Positions 42,942 through 55,034 of a stretch of DNA of 64,000 nucleotides are shown here, piece by piece (the first letter of the stretch is position 1; each line of letters opens with the position of its first letter). The notes beneath the pieces are model-generated. The model searched no databases. It saw only the letters and a list, made by a program, of their open reading frames with translations, and was not told the DNA's origin. Position numbers and translations under genes: made by a program. This DNA is from Acanthamoeba sp. SK_2022b (lineage: Eukaryota; Discosea; Longamoebia; Acanthamoebidae): contig JANDJZ010000366.1 in NCBI GenBank assembly GCA_027943245.1, forward strand, positions 1 to 64,000. The letters are read 5' to 3'.

Positions 42942-45900
42942 ATGTGGTGTAGGCTGTTGATCTTGTTGAGCTTAGCGCTGCTCGTCGGATGGGCAGTAGC
43001 CACGAATACGACCTGTACTTATCTCTTTCTCGGAGTTCATCTTGGTGGTGTTCGGTCGCAGTGTCCTCGGTGACACCAGCGGAGCCGAGGCCTCATCTGC
43101 CCCTTTGCGCTCCAGACTCCTCGTGGTTGTTGCCTTATTACAACCTTTATTTTTGATGTGTAGATAAGGTTACTCCCGGCACCAGCATCACTGCCATGGC
43201 AGCCACCGTCATGGACACAGACCAGGTCTTTGTGGAAGCGGGAGACTACCCCAACGAGAGCTTCATCACCCTCAACGCCAACATCGACATCGCGTACGTC
43301 TCCCTTTTGCCCGAGCTTGCAATTCAAAGAATGGTAGGATAGTACAAACTGATGGACCAATGGCGTGCTGTGTCCCACAAAACCCGGTTCAGCTTCGCAG
43401 GCGAGGTGACGATAAGCTGCGCAGGCAACCTGTGGATGGCCATTAACTCGACAGTCTCCTTCAGCGGCAGTGGACCCGCCTCTTTCACCGGCTGTATATT
43501 CCCCGCCTGTGCCCTCGCCACCACAGCCCAACACTACCGGCCGGGAGTTTCGCTAACGCTCTACCTCCTCTTCTTTTTACCTCTCTTCTCTTGTTCGGTC
43601 CAGGTGGCATCCAGGTGGGCAGCAACGGTTGGCTCCAGCAAGCGACCCAGGTCCAGCTGAACAGCGTCCTCACAGGTACTCGAGTCGGCTCCGCGTTCGT
43701 GCACTCACGGTGCGACAGAGTGGGGACCATCGCCGACTCACTGTGCGAATGTGTGCCGTACTAATAGCAATGACGCTGGACGAGGGCGCGAGATGGACCC
43801 AAAGCGAGAGCTTGTTTGTAACGCACGCGTCGAGCGACCAGGACCGTGCGTGCTGCCATCAGCACTTTTCCCCCCCCCCCCCCAATCCATGGCTAAGCTC
43901 CTTGCTGTGTGCGTGTCTCGACATTGCAGAGGCTCTGGTTCATCTGGGACCTGGCGCGGAGTGGAACTCCACCAACGCGGTCAGCATCCAGTCGCAAGGC
44001 GCCACCGGTAACTGCCACTCGCCCCACTGTTTGACTGGCCCACGTTGATGTTGCGTGAGACACGTCTGTTTGTGGGGTGATTCGACGGCTCACCTGCTCC
44101 CCTCCATCCAATGGCAGGTGTGCGAGTGGAGCCGTCGGCGGTGTGGAACGGGAATTCGTTCGCCATCGACATCTCTTCGAACTCCACCTCGACCAACTCC
44201 ACTGCGCCCTACCCGGTCGCTGGTACGCCTGCCCTCCAATATCGACAAGATGATGACCTCATGACCATCGCCCCCCCCCCCCAATGGCCTAGGAGTGCAC
44301 CTCGCCGGCACGTGGAACGCAGGGGCCACCAGTGTTATCACGTCGTCTGGCCTAGGAGTGATTGGTATGTCGCCACCTGCGTGAGACCGATCATCGCGAG
44401 AGCAATCGCCAAATCCCCCCCACCGTCGTGTTACTACCCAACCACTCCGTAGGCCTGTTGTTTCCCGATTCGGGACACTTGGCACAGCAACAACGACTCG
44501 AGGTCAACGTGACCGAGCCTGCCTTTGGTGCGCTCCCTCCGCAAAGCCAAAATAGGCCACGCGCGTTTAAGTGCATTACGGTGGTTCCGCTCGTGTCTCT
44601 GTGTTTGTGTGGACAGGTGTCCTTTTCGCCGGTAATGGCACGTGGGACCAGTACGGTAGCTTGGCAATGAACACGAAAGGCTATCTCAAAGGTGATCAAG
44701 GAACCCCCACTCATCACTCGTGGAACGATTCGCAGATGTCTTGCGCGCTGATGATATTTCTTGGGCGCTTCTGGGGAGGGCAGGTTTGTCATGGACTGGG
44801 GCTGGAGGCGTGTGGAACCAGTACAACAGCGCGACCTTCATCGCCGCCGATAAAGGCTACCGTACGGGACGCTTTGTGTGCTGTTCGTTGGTGTGGGACC
44901 AAAACGGACGCAGTTGACCATGTCCGCATTTATTTGGTTCTCACTTCAAACGTGTGTAGCGGTGTTCTTTGACCTCGGGGGCACGTGGAATCAGTTCGCA
45001 AGTGCAAACTTCGTGCTCACCAACCAGTCCTTCGGTACACTTGCCCGGTCTCTTGTGACGTCCGTACTTACATTGCTCACTCATTCTCGTCATCCATCCT
45101 CCCCGCGGGCCAATGCAGGAGTGATATTGCAAGGGCCAGGCACCTGGAACCAGCGCCACAACACCGCCATGACAATCTCAGGTGGCCGAGGTTCGAGTCC
45201 TCTGATCCTTTTTTGTTAACAATTGATACCGCTGGAACTCCCCACTCACCCAATGGGGTGAGAGGTGGTCCTTAGATGATATTCATTTCTTTATGTTTGT
45301 AAACTAAGCAACCTTTTTTGGGGGGGGGGGTAAGGTGTCAGCTTTGCCAAAGAGAGCAGCGTGTGGACTCAGGCTGCCAACTCCAGCACCACGATGACCG
45401 TCCAGAACTTCAGTATTGGTGCGAAATACTTGGGACAGGTCAAAGCAGGGTTTTTGTTTTCACATCACCGATCCGTCCTCGCCATCCTGCTCTCTCCTTG
45501 ATGCGCAGGCGTCTTCTTCGAGCAGGGAGGCCTGTGGGAACAGGGCGGCAGCGCAACGATGACCATCAGCGACTCCACTGGCATGACCTCCTCATCGACC
45601 AATCAACAATATGGGGGCCATATTAATTTGTCTCCTTTTCTTTTGGTAGGAGTGAACCTCTTCAACGGCGGCCAGTGGATTCAGACTGGCCAGGTCACGG
45701 TCAACGCAATTGACAGTTCCTCCCAAAACTACGGTACGCACGCGTGATGTAGAAGAGGAGAAAAGGGGGATAGTGGTTGACCATGTCCTGGGTTCTGTTG
45801 CGGGGCAGGCGTGTACTTCAACGGAACGGGCGAATGGATGCAGAACGCCACGGCCACTGGTAAGAGCGCCCTCCCTCGATCATCCTGTAGTCGATGCGTT

Positions 45901-48409
45901 TGTGTAAATGCGGCACGATGGTTACCGTCGTTATGGTGGGCACTTTTTTCTAACAACCTTTTCATTGGCAGTCAGCGCCGTCACTGGAATCCAGTTCGTG
46001 CAATGCAGCACCTGCGTGTGGAACCAGAACGCTCAGCTCTACATCACGGCCAATCTCACCGGTACACCAGTGGACCACTGTCATCTCTTTGCCTCCCTCT
46101 ATCTTTGATCGTCTGACCCAAGTTGTTCTTCGTCGATCTCCGCGCATTGGTGGTGGCTGGCTGGGGGCTAGGTGTTGACCTGTATGACGGACAGTGGACT
46201 CAGAACGCCCCCGCCCAGATTCGCATTCGATCAGACGGGTCTTCCAACGCCCAGGGTATCCACCACCCCCACCACACGCCACCAACCAGCACCAAGTGTC
46301 TCTTCGCTTCATGATGAGGCCTGGCTCATGTGTTGGCAGGTGTGAAGGTGCAGATGGGTGCCACGTGGCAACAGCGCAGCAGCCTTGACCTGGACATAGC
46401 CATCGCCACCTCCTCCAACATCGTCAATCGAGGCACGCCGCAGCTGCACCCCCCCAACTCCCTCCCCGGTGGGTTGTTAATGGTGGAACCTGTGGCACAG
46501 GCGTGCATGCGATCAACGTCACGTGGACGGCGTCGGCGGAGAGCTCGACCACGATCACGGGCAAAGGCATGGTGCGGGGCATCGTGCTCCTCCGATCGCA
46601 GTACAATCAGGCCGGCCGACTCAACATCTCGGTCTCTGGTGCCGGACCGCCGTACACCGGCTCGGGTAGGCAAGCCCCGTGACCTGCGCATGTGTATGCG
46701 CATGTCGCTGGCCGGTTCTAAGTGTTGTTGATGACAGGTTTGACTGTGGGCAACGACTCGGTGTGGGCGCAGACACAGGTCGCCAACATCTCGGTTTCTC
46801 AAGCGATCGGCACGTTACCCTATTCCTCCACCCGACGCCGCCGCTACCCCCCCCTCTCCCTCCCTTACAACCACTCACTCGCGTTGATGGTATTTGTCGA
46901 CAGGAGTGGCTTTTGGCACGTATGGGCGATGGAGGCAGCAGGCAGCCACGACGATCCTCCTCCAGGGCACCTACTCGACCGGTGTCAACATGGTGCCGGG
47001 CGGAACGTGGAGCCAGTCGGCTGCGACGACCATTCGTGCGCTCGCCTCCGCATCCTCCACTTCCCGAGGTGCGCGTCTGCCCCTTCCCCCTTGCTTTACC
47101 AGCCCGACCAATGGGGTGACTGACCAACGTGGTTGTCATGAAAGGGTTCGTGTGTAACGGCACGAGCACGTGTTGCTATCGCATTCAGTATCAGGACTAC
47201 CTCGCCAACCTCATCTTCTCCACCGCTGGCGCTACCTTGCGAGGTGTGCTTCTCCCTCTTCTCCTGCTTTCGCTTTCGTAGTTTGAGCTCAGTTTTGGTG
47301 TGGGCTGGTGGCACAGACGACTGCCCGGCTGTGACGCCATCGCCGTCGCCCCTGGTGATCGCTCCTGCTGTGATCAACGCGACGGCCACCTTCAGCAACA
47401 GCACGCCCTCGGTCTCTGTCGGAGGAACGACAACCTCCTCCAGCACCACATCGGGAGGCGCCAGCGGGGCAAGTAAGAACGTGGCCGTGCAGCTGGCCTT
47501 GGCCGATCTTCTCGTTGGCAACTCATCTGCCTCGGTTTCTGGTACGCCCAAAATCTGTGTCATTAATAACAAATACATTATTAAAAGGATAAAATGATAT
47601 TGAGGTATTTTTTATTCTCATTTTTATCTTCCTCTCGTGAAGCCTACACGGTGAGCCAGCAGGTGACCAACTCGACCGCATCCGGCAACGTCACCTCTTC
47701 CACGACGACTTACGTCTATGTCGCTCAGCTGAGCGACAACGCGACGAGCGTGGCGCAGGCCTTCACCTTCTACCCGCAGTCGGCCTCGGCGGCCTTTGCT
47801 GGCACCAACTTCAGCATCGGAGCCGGATCGCTCAAGTGGTCCATCAACCTCACCTCCACCACCAACGGCGAGAGCCTCACCCTGCGCTACGCCCTGTCGA
47901 GCCTCCTCAACGCCAGCGTCTCGGCGTCGTCGGCCAACGCGACAATCGTGAAGAAGCTCAACACGCCCAAGACCAACATGACCACCTACATCGTGCGGCT
48001 CGACGAGAGCGCCGTCGCTCAAGTGGAGCTGTTCGACGTAGCCCTCGTCGACGACTACCAGACCTTCATCAACCACACGGTCGTGGCCGCCGCGGCGAGC
48101 TCGAGTGGCAACGCGACGACGAGCTACACGCTGGAGCTGCAGTTGCCGGCCTTCAACCATTCGCTGTACTACGATCCGAGCCTCGGGCTGGGCGTGCTCC
48201 TCACTGGGTCGAGCAAGTCGGGCAACGGTGGCAGCAGCGACAACACGGCGCTCATCGTGGCTGTGGCCGTCGTGGTGCCGGTGGCCGTGGCCGTGGTGGC
48301 CGTCGTGATCTTGGCGGCAGTGGTGGTGGGATGGCAACGCAAGAAGAGGATGAGGAAGAGTTCGCTGGAACTGGACCACGCCTTGGATAGCGATGACAGC
48401 TCCCTTTGA
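42942..48409 (+). CDS. Type I membrane glycoprotein with exon-encoded beta repeats (copy 1)
   Basis: Function not recognised. It starts with a signal peptide (MWCRLLILLSLALLVGWAVA). Exon 2 (DKVTPGTSITAMAATVMDTD, VFVEAGDYPNESFITL) looks like the first turn of a pectin-lyase-type beta helix. About 20 short exons follow, each encoding one 20-35-residue unit of pattern Val-x-Phe/Leu-x(2-4)-Gly-x-Trp-x-Gln, for example VLFAGNGTWDQYGSLAM, VFFDLGGTWNQFASANF, VILQGPGTWNQRHNTAM and VYFNGTGEWMQNATA. Boundaries are mostly phase 1 at a split Gly codon. Then come a Cys unit (FVCNGTSTCCYRIQY), a Ser/Thr-rich linker and a membrane-proximal domain (LKWSINLTS ... FNHSLYYDPSLGLGVLL). A transmembrane helix (about 48,250-48,330) and a basic cytoplasmic tail (QRKKRMRKS) follow. 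Many NxS/T sites fit a cell-surface glycoprotein. Exon borders are approximate. Confidence 0.75.
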
Positions 48410-49663
48410 GACTTGCTCTTCCTCCCCACTCAGTTGAGTTTTCTTACATGAACTTCCAAGGTTGACCCTACTGTACTCTTCTTAGCATCATCACTGACAG
48501 CTGGGTAGGCGCTTGCCGTGGCCCTTCAACAACTTTCAGACCTACCTCCGCATTCACCAAGTTTGTTCTCTCACCCAGTTCACAATGCTGTCAGGTCCAA
48601 GGACAATCACCTATCCTTCTCCTGGCCTGTGGCGCAGTGGTGACAACAACCTCTCAACTACAGACTAAAGCCCCTACTGACCCTGTCACACTTCATCATG
48701 CTCTTCTAACTCAGTCCATTTGCTGGCACCCACTCTGCCCCCTTGCTGCTGTCCATGTTGGATGGAACTCACAGTCAAGGAGGACCCCCTGCAGTGGCAC
48801 TAAGCCACAACAGCCTGATGTCTGTCAGACAGGGACTCTGCAAATACTAAGAGAGAAATGCCAATAAGACAATCAACATCACATGAACAGATTGCAAGCA
48901 TATTTGTGGTGAAGGTGCACAAGCATTGCATAGGCAATGGTATGGCAAGACCATGAGCATCACATGCTCATACATGACTAGATGGTATATGTGTGGTGAA
49001 GAGGAGCTGCATGAACACTGCACTTGGGGAAACAATGGTTGCAAGCAAGCATGTGTGTGGTGAAGGAAATATCTGGACCAGAGTCAGTGTTCTGTGCAAA
49101 TGAATACATCTTTACAGGACCTCTCATTTGATTTTTGAGGTTTTCTCTGTTCTGCCTTTTTGGTGACCACAGGTGCAGCCATCACCACAGAAGGGCTTGG
49201 GGTTTGCACCACTACTGGATCCACACAATCAGGGCCCTGGCACCCTGCAACAGTGGCAACAGGCCCAGGGTTGCAAGGGTTTTAACAAGTGTCTCCAGTC
49301 TACTGAAGCGCTCTCTACAAGGTCAGATAATATCAGATCACCTTCACCATTGTCATCTCCTCCCATCACACCAACCTTATCAGGAAAGATACACACCGCC
49401 AAAAAGAACGAATGAAGGAGCTCAACGGCCCACACCTACAGCCCCATGCTGTCACAGTGCTGCTTGATTTGCTCAACAAAGGGCTCCGAGCTGAACGCTA
49501 CAACATCCACCTGGCCCAACAACTGCCAGGCACCACGCCAGGCAATCATGTCTCCAGATGCAAGGCAATGCAGGAGGAGCATTACGCCCTCCTGCACAAA
49601 CAAGACCTATGTCCTCATGCTGTTACCAGCCAGACATCAGGCAGTTGGCATGCGCTGTATGGC
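48410..49663. other. Intergenic region with dispersed repeats
   Basis: About 1.25 kb between two convergent genes, lower in GC than the genes. It contains repeat-family copies at 48,855-49,075. The rest shows only unsupported open frames (for example about 120 codons at 49,412) with no recognisable motif. Confidence 0.6.
48855..49075. repeat. Dispersed repeat family, two degenerate units
   Basis: Shares GAAATGCCAA, GTGGTGAAGAGGAGCTGC and GGTTGCAAGC with 26,340-26,600 in the same order, showing that the repeat is not private to the peptidase array. Confidence 0.7.
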
Positions 49664-51165
49664 CTACTTGATGACGACGATCTCTTTGGGGACGTCCGTG
49701 CCCAGGGACCTCTCTCCTGGCGGCGCGTCCTCGCCCTCCACCGGATCCGTCCACTGATCCACAGATGTGTCTGACGCACACGCACACGTCAACATCGGCA
49801 CAGCGCGTTGATTTGGGCATGTATAGGCGGGGGAATTGAAACACAAACTATACCCAAGAAGTGGAGGGCCACTTTGCCGGTTCGGAGAAGGATGATGGCC
49901 ATCGATTGGAAGGCGTTCTTGTAGGCCTCCGTCACCGCCTTCTTCTTGGCGTACTCGATCGTCTCCCCTGCACGCGCGAGAGACAACGGGCGACGAAATA
50001 AAGAGAGAGAGAGAGAGAGAGAGCGAAGCATGAGCTGGCGGCTGCGAGAGCTCAAGCATGAGCTGGCGGCGGCGGCAAGACATCCTTAGAGAGGGGGGGG
50101 GCGCACCGCGTTGCAGGCCCTCGTGCATGCCGAACCCAATGGCCTCCAGCACGCGGTCGTAGGACTTGAACGAGTATCGCACCACGCATTTGAACACGCA
50201 TTTGTACATCTTGGTCGTGGCGTCGAAGCTCAACGCCTCTGTGTGTGTCGCAACCGGCCGCGTCAATACACGTGCGCACGGCCAACGAACGACAACGTGT
50301 GTCCAGCGCGACATGCACACACACGCGCAGGGAAGGTCATCAGGCCGCACCAGCCGGCGCGAGCGTGACGATGGACGACGACCAGCCGTCGAATCCGATG
50401 TAGTAGTTGGCCACGTCGATGCATCGCTGGATGGTGAGCGGGAGCTGCTTTCGTTCGTTTTGTAGGTTGCGCTTCTTCATGATGATCTGCTCGACACAAT
50501 CCCGAGGCGAGAGAGTTCCGCACCAAAAATATTAAGATAAATATAAAATAATATAATATAATACAATAAAATAAAATAGAGAAGCAGGTAAAGGAAGGTG
50601 GCGGTTGGGTGCCTTGCAGGTGATGCCGTGAAACTTCTTGCGCTCAAGGAAGTGGAGGGCCTTGACGGCGGACCACGCGCTATAGTACCGCACGAACGCG
50701 TAGTTATCTGCACGCAAACACGAGGGTCCTGTAAATCAGCCCTTGTGCGTGCATGTGTGTGTGTGTGTGTAAGAGAGAAGGAATACACGGTCGGTCCTCT
50801 GAGTCGGTTTCGTAGAGTCGCAGGTCGTGAAGGAGGCCAAACGGAGAGAATGTTTCGCGCAGCTCCTCGTCCGTAGTGTCTCGGTGCAGGCGATTCACGT
50901 ACAGGCACGAGTCGTCGAGCGGCGTCTTGAATAAGATGACCTCACCTTGTGAGCCTGCAAAATAAGTCATAAATAAAAATAAAAATAAATAAAAAATACA
51001 TTTGCCAAAGGGAGTGGAGTAACTGATAGTGCGCTGGGCCTTGGTAGGACTTGCATTGGGGCGAGATGAGGTCGAGGATGGGGGCGGCATGCTGCTTTGG
51101 CTGATGGCCGTAAGCGACCGCTTATTGCTCCGTGCCGGGGAGGGATTTTGTGTCCCTCCTTTCAT
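49664..51165 (-). CDS. RDM1: RDM1-like protein (RRM plus RAD52-motif region)
   Basis: RDM1 of vertebrates binds nucleic acid and is linked to DNA damage responses and the nucleolus. I read seven exons. Exon 1 starts at 51,165 (Ser/Pro-rich, TISYSTPFGK). Exon 2 starts near 50,957 with the RRM (CLYVNRLHRDTTDEELRETF, SPFGLLHDLRLYE). Exon 3 is YAFVRYYSAWSAVKALHFLE, the RNP1-equivalent strand. Exon 4 ends near 50,360 with CIDVANYYIGFDGWSSSIVT, the most diagnostic RDM1 block. Exon 5 is FDATTKMYKCVFKCVVRYSF. Exon 6 has YAKKKAVTEAYKNAFQSMAI and LLRTGKVALHF, matching the RAD52-like helix-strand end of RDM1. The last exon (about 49,767-49,664) is acidic (DTSVDQWTDPVEGED) and ends VVIK. The assignment rests on block order recalled from the human protein; a RAD52-like alternative is less likely because of the N-terminal RRM. 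Confidence 0.72.
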
Positions 51166-51510
51166 AATTAATGTCTACTCGGTTGGCGCTCAAGTTACCT
51201 GTTGTCCATCTGATTTGCAATAAACGCAAAAGCTTCGTTTCCGAGAAAGATTTCCTTCTTCCAGGAAAAAAGAAAAATGAAATAAAACCACTTTCGTCGA
51301 TGGCGGTCCTGGGGGTAAGCATGCTTCTCTGGAGGCTCCACCATGGGTAGACGCCAGCGGGGATGGTTGGGGAGGAGGTGGCAAGTCCAACGCCACCCTC
51401 TCCCGTGTCTCAGGGCTTGGTGCGCTCTCGACGGCGACCGTTGGGCATGGAGGAAGAGAATGCAGAATGTGGATCCATCTTCTATTTGTACAGGGTACAT
51501 GGGATTTGCT
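51166..51510. other. Spacer between membrane glycoprotein copy 2 and RDM1-like gene
   Basis: 345 bases holding the RDM1-like promoter and the 3' UTR of the glycoprotein gene. No other feature seen. Confidence 0.55.
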
Positions 51511-54500
51511 TTACAAGTCGTCGCTGAAGTTGATGGAGCGGCGGCGGTTCACCCTGTTCTTGCGCAGGTTCCGCTTCTTCACCAGAGCTACCACCACTGC
51601 GACGGCCAACACGCCAGCCACGCCCACCGCGGCCACAGGTACGACGACGGACACGGCCACAATGAGGCCCAGATTGTCGCTTCCTCCACCGCCCTCTTTG
51701 CTCGACGAGCCGAACAACACGCCCAAGTCTGCGCCAATAACCAAACAGGGAGAGTCAAACGCGATCGCAATGAGGCCGGTCAACCCAAACCAACGAGGAG
51801 GGTACCAGGATCGTAGACGAGGGAGGCGTTGAAGTGGCCAAAGGTGAGGATCAACTCCGACGATCCCTCATCCAGCGCGAACCGCACGCCTTGTCCGCCG
51901 TTGATCTGCTGCCCGTCCAGCTCCACCGTGTCGACCAACCGGAGCTCGGTGCGCGGCTTCGAGGGATCAACTCGGTCGCTCGGGTCCGGTGAGAGGAGGA
52001 AGGCGGTCACCCCCGGCTGCGGCGTGGCGACGGTGTAGCTGGCAAAGGTGGGCTGGATCTTGAGGCGCATCTCGAGACTCGATTCACCGGGTCGGTACCA
52101 AGGCCACTTGAAGAGGCGCAGAGAGAACTTGGCGAGCGAGGGGAGGGCCTCATATGAGACGTTTCCCACCGTCACGACCGAGCTCTCATCGAAGAGGTAG
52201 AACTGCAGCTCCATTCGGATGCCTGCTGTGGCTGGATCGGTGTCCGCCGTGCCCTCGGCGATGACGTCGGTGGTGGTGAGGTTGGCAGTGAACAGATACG
52301 AGCTGCTTGCGTTCAACTGGACGTCGTCCACCACCCGCCATGACCCTGCATGGCCACACGAGGTCGGTGGGTTGGGGGAAATGCGGAGATGAAGGTGGAG
52401 CGCACGAACCTGACGAGACGGAGCCCAGGCGGACAGGTGATCCGTTGAGCACCTCCTTGATGAAGCCCACGCTCACCCCCGTGGCTGCGTCCGATCTCGC
52501 TCTGCCGTCCTTGTCTGTGGGCAGGTCAATCAATACTATCACGTAGAGAAGGGCGACGGAGTCGAGTCGCACCTTTAGGCACGAGGACCATGTCGGGCGC
52601 AGTGAGGTTAAACAGGAGCACGGGCACTTCGGCGACCCGACTGGTGTTGCTCACCAGATAGACCGGCGACGAGCTGGCAGACGGGGAGGCAGTGGTCAAC
52701 AGGTGGCTTGGCGTAGGACTTGCCTGGAGGCTCACGCTTGGGGTGGCACTCAGTGATGGACTTGGCGAGCGTGAAGGAGACACACTGGCGCTGGGGGACC
52801 TCGTGGGAGATATGCTTGAGCTCGGTGACGGGGTAGGCGAGGGGCTAGGGCTTGGGGAAACCGTCGGACTGCGGCTTGCGGTGGCGGATGGAGTGGGGCT
52901 TGGAGATGCGGACGGGGAGTAGTTGATACCTTGGCCTGGCCAACATCCTACGCAGGCATCAGATCGGAGCAGACATAGCGAGAAGATACCAGGAAGAAGC
53001 TTGTACCTGATGCAGAGGTGGCCTGTCCGCCATTGGACGTGAAAACGTTCACCACTCCATTGCTTTGCCAGGTTGGGGTCTCGGGCGAGCTGCACGTAAA
53101 CCCTGTGGGGGAGGCGCACGCAAAACCAAGTCAACTTGGTTATTGGTTTGGTGCTCTAGGGTACAGCATATTCATACCAACGTTGTTGCTCCCGTTCACC
53201 CACATGTCCACAGCGCCGTTCTGGATCCATGTGACGGTGCCAAGGCGGATGCCTCCAGTTTCAGAGGTGGTGCCGGTGACATTGACTGCGACTGGACCAT
53301 TCTGCAGCCACGTTGATGGTCCGGTCCAGAGCTGTATGCCTGCGAGTGTGTAGTGTATGCAGGTCAAAAGGAATCCCTCATGTGTAGAATCAAGTCTTGA
53401 ATTGAGGACCGGATCGATTGGTGACAATGGTCAAGGAGCCATTCTGAGTCCACACACAGTTGGAGTTCATCAGAACGCCTACGAAGAAAGACGGTTAGTG
53501 GAGGTGTTGAATCACATTTTGGCGCCGGAGAGGCACCATAAATGCTAGTTCCAGGTCCATCAAGAGCGATGGTGGTGGTGACATTTGATTGGTTCCAAGT
53601 GGCGTATGAGCCATCGAACTTTACTCCTATGGTGGACATGCGTTAGAGCTCTCATAGTGCCATGAAAGTCGTCAATGAGGGAAAGAAACTACCGTGTGCG
53701 CTCTTCACCACAATGTCGGCATCAGCTCTCTGCAGCCAGGTGGCGTAACCTCCCAGTGCAACTCCTGTATGCGGTCACAGGTGTTGGCTAACAATCATAC
53801 GAAAGGCTTCGACTACGTACCGGCGTAACTGGAAGAGTTGATGGTGATCTTTGCATTTTGCTCCCATAAAGCTGAGCCTGTGAGACTCACTCCTCTCTCG
53901 AGGCCTTGGTAGACATATGGCCCGTTTTGGATGTAGATCCCGTTCATCAGCGGAATCCCCACACCTGCGAGGTCACAGCGTTAGACGTGACCACAGATGG
54001 GCTGGGGCAGGTGGCGCGGCGTACCATAGCTCCGGGTCTCCATGATGGTGATGTTGATGGAGCCTTCTTGCGTGAACTTGCCGTCCGGGCTATATACCTG
54101 AATCCCACCTGATAGGTCAAGGTTAGTTGCACGCCTTCACATCAAAATCGAGTCTGCGTCGAACCTCCGGAAAGGTAGACCTCTCCAGTCATGGTTGTCT
54201 GGTTGTAGAGCCGTAACCACTGGCCGATTGGGTCGCCACAGTAAATGCTAACTCCGGTTTCAAAGCTGTAACGAAAAAGCGAAGCGGTGAGCGCAGGCGC
54301 AGTGCCTGGGCCGGCCGGAAAAAGGGGGTCTTGGGGGAGGTAACTGGATGGAGAAACGGAAGTACAGACTGATGAGGCCTTCCGTGTAGGAGCCGGCGAA
54401 GACCACAACCTCGTCTCCGTGCGCGGTCATATTACCGAGCGCGTGATTGACGGAGGTTTAGTTGCATGCCCCCACCTCGCCGCACACTTTCGAAAAACGT

Positions 54501-54659
54501 GCAAAAGCAAAGAGACTTTTAGATGATCAACTCCGAACGAAGACTCACAAAAAGAGGAAGAAGAGGAAGTGAGGCAGGTACCGGTGAACTGGGTGGAGGT
54601 GGATAGACCAAAGCGGCGAGGACTGCTAACCACACCAGCGCAACAAGCCCGGTCGACAT
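51511..54659 (-). CDS. Type I membrane glycoprotein with exon-encoded beta repeats (copy 2)
   Basis: Paralogue of the gene at 42,942. Exon 1 (54,659-54,582) encodes a signal peptide (MSTGLVALVWLAVLAALVYP). Short exons follow with the same unit: VSIYCGDPIGQWLRLYNQTT, IQVYSPDGKFTQEGSINI, VALGGYATWLQRADADIVV, VKFDGSYATWNQSNVTT, IQLWTGPSTWLQNGPVAV and IRLGTVTWIQNGAVDMWV. Then come a Cys unit (FTCSSPETPTWQ), a SPSPTPSA-type linker near 52,700-52,920 and a larger membrane-proximal domain (FKWPWYRPGESSLEMRLKI, FGHFNASLVYDPG, DLGVLF). A transmembrane helix (about 51,590-51,670) and a basic tail (KKRNLRKNRVNRRRS) close it; the stop is at 51,511. It is shorter than copy 1 by roughly half of the repeats. 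The 5' exon borders between 54,582 and 54,250 are tentative. No known family name recognised. Confidence 0.73.
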
Positions 54660-55034
54660 TAGGTGCTTCTTCTTCTCTGGCTCGGGCAGGGCAGTCTGCA
54701 AACCGTCGCTGGCTACCCACACACAAGCTGGCGTCAACAAATGGCAAGTGGATCCACGGAGCTTCGCCGCTGCTGTGTTATGCACAACACAAAAAGGCAA
54801 CTACATTGATACACCTCTAGGCGACGTTAACCGGCGAAGAATCATGCCTTGCCAACGTCAAGGATACCGTGGCCAATCGTATTTCGAATTAAATTTCTTG
54901 TTCCGATTGAAGGTATTGCAAGAACGCGACCGAAGTTTCCCACAGCAGCCAAAAGTACTGCCCATCTCATAAACAACGATGTAATGTTGTCATATATGTA
55001 TCCTGCTGAGTGATCATCGGGGACAGAATGGGCA

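Noticed and set aside
49412..49774. Possible 120-residue plus-strand gene
   Set aside because: It runs into the antisense of the last RDM1-like exon and shows no recognisable motif or conserved structure.
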